This document shows, in pieces, positions 8,914 through 17,446 of a stretch of 64,000 nucleotides of DNA; the stretch's first letter is position 1; each line of letters starts with the position of its first letter. The stretch is from assembly GCF_021026335.1 (NCBI RefSeq), contig NZ_JAJNCY010000001.1, forward strand, positions 558,001-622,000, written 5' to 3'. A program made the translations under genes and the position numbers. A model generated the notes under the pieces. The model saw only the letters and a list, made by a program, of their open reading frames with translations. It had not been told where the DNA came from and did no database searches. Source of the stretch: Rhizobium sp. C1. Its GTDB lineage: Bacteria; Pseudomonadota; Alphaproteobacteria; Rhizobiales; Rhizobiaceae.

Positions 8914-9999
8914 ATGAACACGAGTGTTTCGGTCAAGGACCTGACGCTGAAATTCGGCGCGATCACAGTGCTGGACAAGCTCAATCTCGACATCGGCGAC
9001 GGCGAGTTTCTCGTTCTTCTCGGCTCGTCGGGCTGCGGCAAGTCCACTTTGCTCAACTGCATAGCAGGCCTTCTCGAACCGACGGACGGGCAGATCTTCA
9101 TCAAGAACAAGAACGTCACCTGGGAAGAGCCAAAGGACCGCGGCATCGGCATGGTGTTCCAGTCCTATGCGCTCTATCCGCAGATGACGGTGGAGAAGAA
9201 CCTCTCGTTCGGCCTGCGCATTGCCGGCATGGCGAAGGACGAGATCGACCGGCGCGTGGCGCGCGCCGCCGAAATCCTCCAGATCGGCCCGCTCCTGCAG
9301 CGCAAGCCTGCGGCGCTTTCCGGCGGTCAGCGTCAACGCGTCGCCATTGGCCGTGCGCTGGTGCGCGATGTGGATGTCTTTCTGTTCGACGAGCCGCTGT
9401 CGAACCTCGATGCCAAGCTGCGTTCCGAACTGCGCGTCGAGATCAAGCGCCTGCACCAGAATCTCAAGAACACGATGATCTACGTCACCCATGACCAGAT
9501 CGAGGCGCTGACGCTGGCCGATCGCATCGCTATCATGCGTGGCGGGGTCATTCAGCAGCTCGACGATCCGATGACGATCTACAACGAGCCGAAGAACCTC
9601 TATGTGGCGGGCTTCATCGGCTCGCCGGCGATGAACTTCTTCAAGGGCGAGATCACGACCGCAGAGGGCCGCCCGGCTTTCGTGACCAATGGGGTGACCT
9701 TCATGCTCGATGGCTACAAGGCCAAGGGCCTATTGCAACCGGGGACGAAAGCGGTGCTGGGGTTGCGTCCGGAGCACATAACGGTCGATGGGCCGGAGGC
9801 GGGCAACACACATCAGGCCGTCGTGGAGATCGAGGAGCCGATGGGCGCCGACAATCTGATCTGGCTGAAGCATGCCGGTCAGTCGATGTCCGTGCGCATT
9901 GGCGGGAGCCGGCGCTATAGGCCGGGCACGCAGCTGAGGCTGTCCTATGACATGGGCGTGGCTTCGCTCTTCGATGCCGAAAGCGAGCTGCGGATCTGA
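8914..9999 (+). CDS. Sugar ABC transporter ATP-binding protein (MalK/UgpC type)
   Basis: 361-residue cytoplasmic ATPase that powers the importer. It has Walker A GSSGCGKST (about 37-45), a Q-loop (VFQSYALYP), the signature LSGGQRQR, Walker B FLFDEPLSNLD and the switch histidine in VTHDQ. A C-terminal TOBE-like regulatory domain starts at about residue 240. The full length is typical of the MsmK/UgpC group. In rhizobia this ATPase is usually dedicated to its own operon, unlike the shared MsmK of Gram-positives. Confidence 0.94.
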   Translation: MNTSVSVKDLTLKFGAITVLDKLNLDIGDGEFLVLLGSSGCGKSTLLNCIAGLLEPTDGQIFIKNKNVTWEEPKDRGIGMVFQSYALYPQMTVEKNLSFGLRIAGMAKDEIDRRVARAAEILQIGPLLQRKPAALSGGQRQRVAIGRALVRDVDVFLFDEPLSNLDAKLRSELRVEIKRLHQNLKNTMIYVTHDQIEALTLADRIAIMRGGVIQQLDDPMTIYNEPKNLYVAGFIGSPAMNFFKGEITTAEGRPAFVTNGVTFMLDGYKAKGLLQPGTKAVLGLRPEHITVDGPEAGNTHQAVVEIEEPMGADNLIWLKHAGQSMSVRIGGSRRYRPGTQLRLSYDMGVASLFDAESELRI

Positions 10000-10069
10000 G
10001 TTCGTGTTCTGACAGGGTCGGCGGGCTTGCGCCCGTCTTCCATCTTGAAAACGTGACAGGGTGAGTGCG

Positions 10070-12532
10070 ATGCCGGTGGAATGGGTCGGGGCGGAGAAGG
10101 ATTGCGTTGATCTTTCGGGCGAATGGCATGTGGCGTCGGAGGGGTTTCCCTCGGTCGACATGACCGTACCGGGCGATGTTCATTCGGCGCTGGAAGGCGC
10201 GGGGCTGATCCCCGATCCCTATTACGGCCGCAACGAATACAAGCTCCGGCATCTGGCCGAGAAGGATTGGGTGCTGACGCGTATCTTCGAGCTGGGTGAC
10301 AGCGCCGGCGCGCAAGGCTGGTATCTCGATATCGACTATCTCGACACGGTCGCGACCGTTTCGATCAACGATACCGTGGTGCTCAAGGCGCAGAACGTCT
10401 TTCGGCGCTATCGTCCCGATGTCAGCCACGCGCTGAAAGTGGGCCGCAACGAAATCCGCATCGTCATTCACTCCTCGGTGACCGAAGGCGCGCGGCGGCA
10501 GGCGCTGCAGCCTTTCTTCGTGCCGCATCATGAAGGCAACTCACCGATCCCGAACGGCAATCTGCTGCGCAAGGCGCAGTGTGATTTCGGCTGGGACTGG
10601 AATATCGCGCTGGCACCGCTGGGGCTTTACGGCACGGTTGCGCTCAAGCGCATGGAGCCGGCACGGATCGAGCATGTCGAGGCGCGGCAGACGCATCACG
10701 ACAATGGCGCGGTGGATGTCACCGTAACTGTCACGCTGCATGCGTTCGAGCCTGGTGTCGTGCCGCTCTATCTCACCTTCGACGGCGAGCGCGACCGGCT
10801 GGATTGCTCGGTCGGCAAGGGGCTGACGAAAGTCACGCAGATCTATCGTATCGAGAAGCCTAAGCTCTGGTGGCCGGCGGGCTCGGGTGAGCAGGCGCTT
10901 TACGATCTCGCCGTCGAGACGACGCGCGAGCGGGTCAGCCGCAAGATCGGCATCCGCAAGGTCGAGCTGCTGACGGACAAGGACGAGGCGGGCAGCCGCT
11001 TTGCCTTCCGCATCAATGGCCGCGAGATTTTCTGCCGTGGCGCGGACTGGATTCCGGCCGATGCGCTGTTCTCCAAAACCAGCGAGGCCAAGACCGAGGA
11101 TCTGCTTCAGTCGGCGGTCGACGCCAACATGAACATGATCCGCGTCTGGGGCGGCGGGTTCTACGAGCAGGACTGGTTCTACGATCTCTGCGACGCCAAG
11201 GGGCTGATGGTCTGGCAGGACTTCATGTTCGCCTGCAATATCTATCCCTCGACCGAGGATTTCCTCGCCGAAGTGCGCGAGGAGGTGCTCTATCAGGTGC
11301 GCCGGCTCTCGTCGCATGCCTCCATTGTGCTCTGGTGCGGTGATAACGAACTGATCGGCGCGCTCGGCTGGTTCGATGTCACCCGCAACAATCGCGACCG
11401 CTATCTCGTCTCCTATGACCGGCTGAACCGGACGATCGAGGTGGCGCTGAAGGAGGCAGGGCCGGATCTCATCTGGTGGCCGTCGAGCCCGGCATCCGGC
11501 TATCTAGACTTCGGCGATGCCTGGCACGCCGATGGCTCGGGCGACATGCATTACTGGTCGGTCTGGCACGAGAACAAGTCGTTCGACAATTACAGGACCG
11601 TGCGCCCGCGCTTCTGCTCGGAATTCGGCTTCCAGTCCTATACGTCCATGCCGGTGATCCGGCAGTTTGCCGATCAGGCGGACATGAACATCGCTTCTCC
11701 GGTGATGGAATCGCACCAGAAGAATGCCGGTGGCAACGAGCGGATTGCGGGGACGATGTTCCGCTATTTCCGCTTCCCCAAGGACTTCCCGTCCTTCGTC
11801 TATCTCAGCCAGGTCCAGCAGGGGCTGGCGATCCGCACGGCGGTGGATTTCTGGCGGTCGCTGAAGCCGCATTGCATGGGCACGCTCTACTGGCAGCTCA
11901 ACGACACCTGGCCGGTCGCCTCCTGGGCGAGCCTCGATTACGGCGGCGGCTGGAAAGCGATGCATTACATGGCGCGCCGCTTCTTCCAGCAGGTCGCCGT
12001 GGCGGCGATCCCGTCCGAGGACGAGAGCGAGATTGCGCTCTCCGTGGTCAACGACACGCTGGAGGACACGACCGTCAAGATCGAGACTTGGCTGGTCGAT
12101 CTCGCCGGCAAGCGGCGGCCGTTCCGCCGTTTCGACTGTGTGGCACCTGCCGACCGGGCGGTGACCGCTGCGACGATCACCCGCGCCGACATTCCGGAAA
12201 ACATGCTGCTCTTCTGGTCCTTCACCGCCGCCAACGGCATGACGGGTGAGGGGCATCATGCGACTGCGACCTACAAGTCGCTGGACCTGAAGCCTTCGGG
12301 TCTCGCAATCGACGTGCAGCCCTTCACGGGCGGCGTGTTCGAAGTGCGGGTCACCGCGAAGGGACTGGCGCTGCATGTCATGCTCGAGGCCGATTGCGAG
12401 GGGCGCTATTCCGACAATGCCTTCGACCTGACCGCCGGAGAAACCAAGACCGTCATCTTCACGCCCGCGAACCGTCTGGCCGTCGCGCCGCAGTTCAGCG
12501 TGCTGGATCTTCACAGCTGTTACGCCGGCTAA
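10070..12532 (+). CDS. Glycoside hydrolase family 2, beta-mannosidase-like
   Basis: 820-residue GH2 enzyme without a signal peptide, so it acts on imported oligosaccharides in the cytoplasm. Order: sugar-binding jelly-roll domain (about 15-190), immunoglobulin-like domain (about 190-290), TIM barrel (about 290-610), C-terminal beta domains. The acid/base glutamate is in WCGDNE (about E427) and the nucleophile in FCSEFGFQ (about E518). Motifs WGGGFYE and NDTWPV fit exo-beta-mannosidases. The ATG at 10070 was chosen because AGGG lies 8 bases upstream; an in-frame GTG at 10061 overlaps that site. The likely reaction is release of mannose from beta-mannosides; beta-glucosaminidase activity is less likely. 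Confidence 0.88.
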   Translation: MPVEWVGAEKDCVDLSGEWHVASEGFPSVDMTVPGDVHSALEGAGLIPDPYYGRNEYKLRHLAEKDWVLTRIFELGDSAGAQGWYLDIDYLDTVATVSINDTVVLKAQNVFRRYRPDVSHALKVGRNEIRIVIHSSVTEGARRQALQPFFVPHHEGNSPIPNGNLLRKAQCDFGWDWNIALAPLGLYGTVALKRMEPARIEHVEARQTHHDNGAVDVTVTVTLHAFEPGVVPLYLTFDGERDRLDCSVGKGLTKVTQIYRIEKPKLWWPAGSGEQALYDLAVETTRERVSRKIGIRKVELLTDKDEAGSRFAFRINGREIFCRGADWIPADALFSKTSEAKTEDLLQSAVDANMNMIRVWGGGFYEQDWFYDLCDAKGLMVWQDFMFACNIYPSTEDFLAEVREEVLYQVRRLSSHASIVLWCGDNELIGALGWFDVTRNNRDRYLVSYDRLNRTIEVALKEAGPDLIWWPSSPASGYLDFGDAWHADGSGDMHYWSVWHENKSFDNYRTVRPRFCSEFGFQSYTSMPVIRQFADQADMNIASPVMESHQKNAGGNERIAGTMFRYFRFPKDFPSFVYLSQVQQGLAIRTAVDFWRSLKPHCMGTLYWQLNDTWPVASWASLDYGGGWKAMHYMARRFFQQVAVAAIPSEDESEIALSVVNDTLEDTTVKIETWLVDLAGKRRPFRRFDCVAPADRAVTAATITRADIPENMLLFWSFTAANGMTGEGHHATATYKSLDLKPSGLAIDVQPFTGGVFEVRVTAKGLALHVMLEADCEGRYSDNAFDLTAGETKTVIFTPANRLAVAPQFSVLDLHSCYAG

Positions 12533-12624
12533 TCTTTTCGGGCGCTGACCGCGCCCGTAAGGCGGCATCGCCCAAGGATGCCGGCTGACGTAACGGAAAC
12601 AATACAACGAGGAGGAGTTACCCC

Positions 12625-13389
12625 ATGGAAAAGTTCAGCTTTCAGCTTTTCAGCTCGCGCAACTATCCGCCGCTTGAAGACGTCTTCAAGCTTCTGGCCG
12701 CCAATGGCTATTCCTATGCCGAAGGTTTCGGTGGCGTCTATGGCGATGCCGACGAGGCTGCCGGCAAGGCGCTGAAGGCGCAGCTCGACGCCAACGGTCT
12801 GGCGATGCCGACCGGCCATTTCTCCATCGACGCGCTGGAGCAGAATCCGGACAAGGTCATCGCCTTCGCCAAGGCCGTGGGCATGGAGATCATCATCTGC
12901 CCCTACCTGATGCCCGACCAGCGTCCCAACTCGGTCGAAGGCTGGACGGATTTCGGCCGCCGGCTGCAGAAGGCCGGTCAGCCCTATCGCGCCGCCGGTT
13001 TCGGTTTTGCCTGGCACAACCACGACTTCGAATTTGCGGCCCTCGAAGACGGTTCGGTCGTCTTGGATCGTATCTTCGAAGGCGCGCCGGATCTCGACTG
13101 GGAAGCCGATATCGCCTGGATCGTCCGCGGCAAGGCCGACCCCTTTGCCTGGATTGAAAAGTACAAGGACAAGGTCTTAACCGTCCATGTGAAGGACATT
13201 GCGCCGGCCGGTGAGGCTGCGGACGAGGGCGGCTGGGCCGATGTCGGCCATGGCGTCGTGCCGTGGGCGAAGCTCATGCCGTTCCTGCGCGAGACCACAA
13301 GCGCGAAATATTACATTGCTGAACACGATAACCCGAACGATCTCAAGCGCATGGTCAGCCGCTCGATCGCTTCGTTCAAGACGTATTGA
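12625..13389 (+). CDS. Sugar phosphate isomerase/epimerase (TIM-barrel family)
   Basis: 254-residue cytoplasmic protein of the xylose-isomerase-like TIM-barrel (AP endonuclease 2) family. Metal-ligand regions of the fold are visible: WHNHDFEF in the middle, a DWEADIAWI segment and HVKDIAP near the end. It has a strong GGAGGAG ribosome site. Members act as isomerases, epimerases or, beside Gfo/Idh/MocA enzymes, as 3-keto-glycoside or inosose-processing enzymes. Being followed after 11 bases by a Gfo/Idh/MocA gene suggests the two work in sequence on the imported sugar. The exact substrate is unknown. Confidence 0.82.
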   Translation: MEKFSFQLFSSRNYPPLEDVFKLLAANGYSYAEGFGGVYGDADEAAGKALKAQLDANGLAMPTGHFSIDALEQNPDKVIAFAKAVGMEIIICPYLMPDQRPNSVEGWTDFGRRLQKAGQPYRAAGFGFAWHNHDFEFAALEDGSVVLDRIFEGAPDLDWEADIAWIVRGKADPFAWIEKYKDKVLTVHVKDIAPAGEAADEGGWADVGHGVVPWAKLMPFLRETTSAKYYIAEHDNPNDLKRMVSRSIASFKTY

Positions 13390-13400
13390 GGATTGCAGTC

Positions 13401-14540
13401 ATGGCACGTGAATATGGAGTTGGGATCCTAGGCTGCGGAAACATTTCCGCCGCCTATTTCAAGCTGATCCCGCTGTTCAAGAACCTCAAGGCTGTGGCCT
13501 GCGCCGATATCAACCCGGCAGCGGCCGAAGCGCGCGCCGCGGAATTTGGCGTTCGCGCGGAAACGGTCGAGGCGCTGCTAGCTGATCCGGAGGTGGATGT
13601 CATCGTCAACCTGACGATCCCGGAAGCGCATTTTGCGATGTCGAAGCGCGCGCTGGAAGCCGGCAAGCATGTCTATTCGGAGAAGCCCTTCGTGCTCTCC
13701 GTGGAGGAAGGCGAAGAGCTTCGCAGGATCGCAGACGCCAAGGGGCTGCGTGTCGGCTCGGCGCCGGATACGTTCCTCGGCGGCGCGCATCAGTTTGCCC
13801 GCAAGCTGATTGACGACGGCGCCATCGGCAAGGTCATGTCCGGCACGGCGCATGTGCTGGGCGCCGGCATGGAAGCCTGGCATCCGAACCCGGATTTCTT
13901 CTTCCGTCCCGGCGGCGGGCCGATCCTCGACATGGGGCCTTACTATGTGACGAACCTCGTCAACCTGGTCGGTCCGGTCAAACGCGTGATGGCTATGGCC
14001 AACATGGCACGCTCCGAGCGCGTCATCGGCAACGGTCCGCGCAATGGCGAAGCCGTGCCGGTTTCGACCCCGACGAATATTCACGCCATCCTCGAATTCG
14101 AGAACGGCGCGCATATTGCGCTCATGGGCAGCTGGGACGTCATTGCCAACAAGCACACGAACATGGAGCTTTATGGTGTTGACGGCGCCCTGCATGTGCC
14201 GGATCCGAACTTCTTCGGCGGTTCGGTGGAGATGGCGCAGCGCGGCGGCAAGGGCTTCGAAGCGGTGGAGCTTTGGGACCATCCGCTGACAAGTGCCAAG
14301 TTCCAGACGCAGGACGGGCGCATGCTCGCCAACTATCGCGCCGCCGGTCTTTCTGACATGATGGCGGCGCATGAGGAGGGACGCGAGCATCGCTGCTCGC
14401 TGGATCGCGCGCTGCATGTCGTTGACGTGCTGCTTTCGATCCTGAAGTCGGCGGAGGAGAAGCGTTCGGTCGATATCGGCACGAAATGCACCCAGCCCGC
14501 GCCCTTCACCATGGAGGAGGCGGCAGCGCTGATGCGCTGA
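13401..14540 (+). CDS. Gfo/Idh/MocA-family oxidoreductase
   Basis: 379-residue NAD(P)-dependent sugar dehydrogenase. The N-terminal Rossmann motif is GILGCGNIS and the family's catalytic lysine is in the EKPF motif; the C-terminal alpha/beta domain follows. The ATG at 13401 is chosen over an in-frame TTG at 13386 because GAGG (13388-13391) serves it. It forms a tight unit with the isomerase/epimerase gene upstream. Likely role: oxidation or reduction of a free sugar or glycoside (for example at C3) before or after cleavage. The substrate is not predictable from sequence. Confidence 0.87.
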   Translation: MAREYGVGILGCGNISAAYFKLIPLFKNLKAVACADINPAAAEARAAEFGVRAETVEALLADPEVDVIVNLTIPEAHFAMSKRALEAGKHVYSEKPFVLSVEEGEELRRIADAKGLRVGSAPDTFLGGAHQFARKLIDDGAIGKVMSGTAHVLGAGMEAWHPNPDFFFRPGGGPILDMGPYYVTNLVNLVGPVKRVMAMANMARSERVIGNGPRNGEAVPVSTPTNIHAILEFENGAHIALMGSWDVIANKHTNMELYGVDGALHVPDPNFFGGSVEMAQRGGKGFEAVELWDHPLTSAKFQTQDGRMLANYRAAGLSDMMAAHEEGREHRCSLDRALHVVDVLLSILKSAEEKRSVDIGTKCTQPAPFTMEEAAALMR

Positions 14541-14561
14541 CACCTTCATTTCAAAGCTTCG

Positions 14562-14588
14562 AGCCGCGCCCGAACAGGCGCGGCTTTC
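14562..14588 (+). terminator. Terminator-like hairpin between oxidoreductase and aldo/keto reductase genes
   Basis: AGCCGCGCC (14562-14570) and GGCGCGGCT (14577-14585) form a perfect 9-bp stem with a 6-base loop, followed only by TTCCC. The short T-run suggests partial termination or an mRNA-stability element inside the operon. Confidence 0.5.
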
Positions 14589-14613
14589 CCTGTTATAGCT
14601 CAAGGATGACATC

Positions 14614-15666
14614 ATGGCCTGGCAGCCCGCCGAAAACCGCTACGAGAAGATGAAATATAACCGCTGCGGCAAGAGCGGCCTGAAGCTTCCGGCGATCTCG
14701 CTGGGGCTCTGGCACAATTTCGGCGAGGATACGCCGATGGCCACCAAGCGTGACATCTGCCGCACGGCATTCGATCTCGGCATCACGCATTTCGATCTCG
14801 CCAACAATTACGGCCCGCCACCCGGCAGCGCCGAGACGGCCTTCGGCGACATCCTGAAGACCGACTTCGCGGGCTATCGCGACGAGCTGATCATCTCTTC
14901 CAAGGCCGGTTATCTGATGTGGCCGGGCCCTTATGGCGAATGGGGCAGCCGCAAATATGTGATTGCGTCCTGCGACCAATCGCTGAAGCGGATGGGCCTC
15001 GACTATGTCGACATCTTCTATTCGCACCGCTTTGATCCCGACACGCCGCTCGAAGAGACCTGCGGCGCGCTTGATCATATCGTGCGATCGGGCCGGGCGC
15101 AGTATGTCGGGATTTCGTCCTACAATTCGAAGCGCACGCGCGAGGCTGTCGCGATCCTCAACGATCTCGGTACGCCGTGTCTCATCCATCAGCCAAGCTA
15201 TTCGATGATCAATCGCTGGATCGAGGAGGACGGGCTGGTCGACACGCTGGAAGAACTCGGCGTCGGCTCCATCGTCTTCTCGCCGCTGGCGCAGGGCATG
15301 CTGACGTCGAAATACCTCAACGGCATTCCGGATGCGAGCCGCGCCGCACAGGACAAGTCGCTGAACCCGGATTTTCTCAACGAGAAGAATATCGAGAATA
15401 TCCGTGCGCTGAACCGCATCGCTGAGAAGCGCGGCCAGACGCTGGCGCAGATGGCGATTGCCTGGGTCCTGCGCAGGGGCCGCATCACCTCGGCGCTGAT
15501 CGGGGCGAGCCGCGCCGCGCAGGTCATCGATTGCGTCGCCGCGCTCGACAATCTCGACTTCACCGATGCGGAACTCGCCGAAATCGACACTTACGCCCGC
15601 GAAGCCGACATCAATCTCTGGGCCGCCTCTGCCGAGCGCAAGGGCCCGCCGCGCAAGAAGAAGTGA
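14614..15666 (+). CDS. Aldo/keto reductase, YghZ/Gpr type
   Basis: 350-residue NADPH-dependent reductase of the L-glyceraldehyde-3-phosphate reductase-like group. The catalytic tetrad is visible as the aspartate and tyrosine of FDLANNYGPP, the lysine of ISSKAGY and the histidine of FYSHRFD. The GPPPGSAE and WHNFG motifs are hallmarks of this subgroup. AAGGA lies 7 bases upstream of the ATG. It may remove reactive aldehydes formed from sugars or reduce a sugar aldehyde in the same pathway. It is separated from the next gene by only five bases. Confidence 0.86.
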   Translation: MAWQPAENRYEKMKYNRCGKSGLKLPAISLGLWHNFGEDTPMATKRDICRTAFDLGITHFDLANNYGPPPGSAETAFGDILKTDFAGYRDELIISSKAGYLMWPGPYGEWGSRKYVIASCDQSLKRMGLDYVDIFYSHRFDPDTPLEETCGALDHIVRSGRAQYVGISSYNSKRTREAVAILNDLGTPCLIHQPSYSMINRWIEEDGLVDTLEELGVGSIVFSPLAQGMLTSKYLNGIPDASRAAQDKSLNPDFLNEKNIENIRALNRIAEKRGQTLAQMAIAWVLRRGRITSALIGASRAAQVIDCVAALDNLDFTDAELAEIDTYAREADINLWAASAERKGPPRKKK

Positions 15667-15671
15667 GCGTC

Positions 15672-17279
15672 ATGATCCAGAACCCCATTCTTCCCGGCTT
15701 CAACCCGGACCCGTCGATCTGCCGCGTCGGCGATGAGTATTACATCGCGACCTCGACCTTCGAGTGGTTTCCCGGCGTGCAGATCCATCACTCGCGCGAT
15801 CTGGTGAACTGGACCCTTGTGCGCCGACCACTGGAGCGGCCTAGCCAGCTCAACATGCTCGGCAATCCCGATAGCTGCGGCATCTGGGCGCCGTGCCTGT
15901 CCTATGCGGACGGGCAGTTCTGGCTGGTCTTCACCGACGTCAAGCGTTTCGAGGGCTCGTTCAAGGATGCGCCGAACTATATCGTGACCTCTCCGACGAT
16001 CGAGGGCGAATGGTCAGACCCGGTCTTCGTCAACTCCTCGGGCTTCGATCCATCGCTGTTCCACGACGATGACGGGCGCAAGTGGTTCGTGAACCAGCAG
16101 TGGAACCACCGACCAGAGGCCCGCCATTCCAAGGGCCATGTTGCCTTCGACGGCATCGTGCTGCAGGAATATGATGCCAAGGCCGGCAAGCTGGTTGGGC
16201 CGGTGCGCAACATCTATTCCGGCACGCCGCTTGGTCTGGTCGAGGGGCCGCACCTCTTCAAGCGCGACGGCTGGTATTATCTCACCTGCGCGGAAGGCGG
16301 CACGGGTTACACCCATGCGGTCACCATGGCGCGGTCACGCACTATCGAGGGGCCGTATGAGGATCACCCGAACCTCTATGTCATTACCTCCAAGGACAGC
16401 CCGAATGCCCCGCTGCAGCGCGCCGGCCATGGGCAATATGTCGAGACGCCGGACGGGCAATTCTACCACACCCATCTCTGCGGCCGTCCGCTGGCCCCCA
16501 ATCGCCGTTGCACGCTGGGCCGCGAAACGTCGATCCAGAAGGTCGAGTGGCGTGATGGGTGGCTCTATCTTGCCGAGGGCGGGCAGGTGCCTTCGGTCGA
16601 GGTGCAGTCGCCGACCGGAGCGAAAAAGAACCCGAAGCCGACCGAGATCGTCCAGACCTTCGACGATGCCAAGCTGCCGATGGAATTCCAGTGGCTGCGC
16701 ACGCCTTATCCGGAGCGCATCTTCTCGCTGACGGAACGGCCCGGATACCTCCGCATCTTCGGCCGCCAGAGCATCGGCAACTGGTTCGAGCAGGGGCTGG
16801 TCGGGCGCCGGCAGGAACATCATTCCTTCCGCGCCGAAACCACGCTCGATTTCAAGGCAGAGACCTACCAGCATGTCGCGGGGCTGACGCATTACTACGG
16901 CCGCTTCAAGTTCCACGCGCTGGGTCTTTCCTGGGATGAGGAACTGGGCGCATCGCTCATCATTCTGTCCTGCCCCGGCGCCTATCCGACCGGCAAGCTG
17001 GAATACCCGATCGGCATGGGCGTGTCGGTGCCTGAAGGTGTTCTCGATCTGGCAATGGAGGTCCGCGACAATGACCTGCAGTTCTTCTGGCGCAAGGCGG
17101 GTGAGGGCGAATGGCTGCCAGTCGGGCCGGTTCTCGATGCGAGCGTGATATCTGACGAGGGTGGCGGCTTGAACGAACATGGCTCCTTCACCGGCGCCTT
17201 TGCCGCGATGTTTGCCTTCGACATCACAGGGCATGGCAAGCCCGCGGATTTTGACGGGTTTACGTATCGGGTGTTGTGA
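15672..17279 (+). CDS. Glycoside hydrolase family 43, beta-xylosidase-like
   Basis: 535-residue GH43 enzyme: an N-terminal five-bladed beta-propeller (about 1-310) and a C-terminal beta-sandwich domain (about 335-535), as in two-domain beta-xylosidases. The inverting catalytic triad is visible as base D13 (FNPDPS), pKa modulator D126 (GFDPSLF) and acid E191 (LVEGPH). It has no signal peptide, so it cleaves imported xylo- or arabino-oligosaccharides in the cytoplasm. The start at 15672 follows the preceding stop closely. It is the last gene of the carbohydrate run; alpha-L-arabinofuranosidase activity is possible in this family. Confidence 0.9.
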   Translation: MIQNPILPGFNPDPSICRVGDEYYIATSTFEWFPGVQIHHSRDLVNWTLVRRPLERPSQLNMLGNPDSCGIWAPCLSYADGQFWLVFTDVKRFEGSFKDAPNYIVTSPTIEGEWSDPVFVNSSGFDPSLFHDDDGRKWFVNQQWNHRPEARHSKGHVAFDGIVLQEYDAKAGKLVGPVRNIYSGTPLGLVEGPHLFKRDGWYYLTCAEGGTGYTHAVTMARSRTIEGPYEDHPNLYVITSKDSPNAPLQRAGHGQYVETPDGQFYHTHLCGRPLAPNRRCTLGRETSIQKVEWRDGWLYLAEGGQVPSVEVQSPTGAKKNPKPTEIVQTFDDAKLPMEFQWLRTPYPERIFSLTERPGYLRIFGRQSIGNWFEQGLVGRRQEHHSFRAETTLDFKAETYQHVAGLTHYYGRFKFHALGLSWDEELGASLIILSCPGAYPTGKLEYPIGMGVSVPEGVLDLAMEVRDNDLQFFWRKAGEGEWLPVGPVLDASVISDEGGGLNEHGSFTGAFAAMFAFDITGHGKPADFDGFTYRVL

Positions 17280-17290
17280 AGCCAGACACT

Positions 17291-17431
17291 CCGTCATGCC
17301 GGACTTGATCCGGCATCCAGTGCGCGCTGTCCAGCGCGCGTAAGACTCCTTGATCTCTCACTCCGTTTGAAGAGTTCTTTCAGCCCGCAGACGCGGGCTG
17401 GCTGGGTCCCGGATCAAGTCTGGGATGACGG
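17291..17431. repeat. Palindromic intergenic repeat (MITE/REP-like), 141 bp
   Basis: Terminal inverted repeats of about 30 bases: the left end begins CCGTCATGCCGGACTTGATC (17291) and the right end, read in reverse, begins CCGTCATCCCAGACTTGATC (ending at 17431). Between them lie two further hairpins, CGCGCT/AGCGCG near 17322-17339 and AGCCCGC/GCGGGCT near 17382-17399. Similar CCGGACTTGATCCGG-type palindromes recur in many alphaproteobacterial genomes. It lies between two convergent genes, where it may also end transcription. Confidence 0.7.
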
Positions 17432-17446
17432 ATTTTGGGAGAGCCC

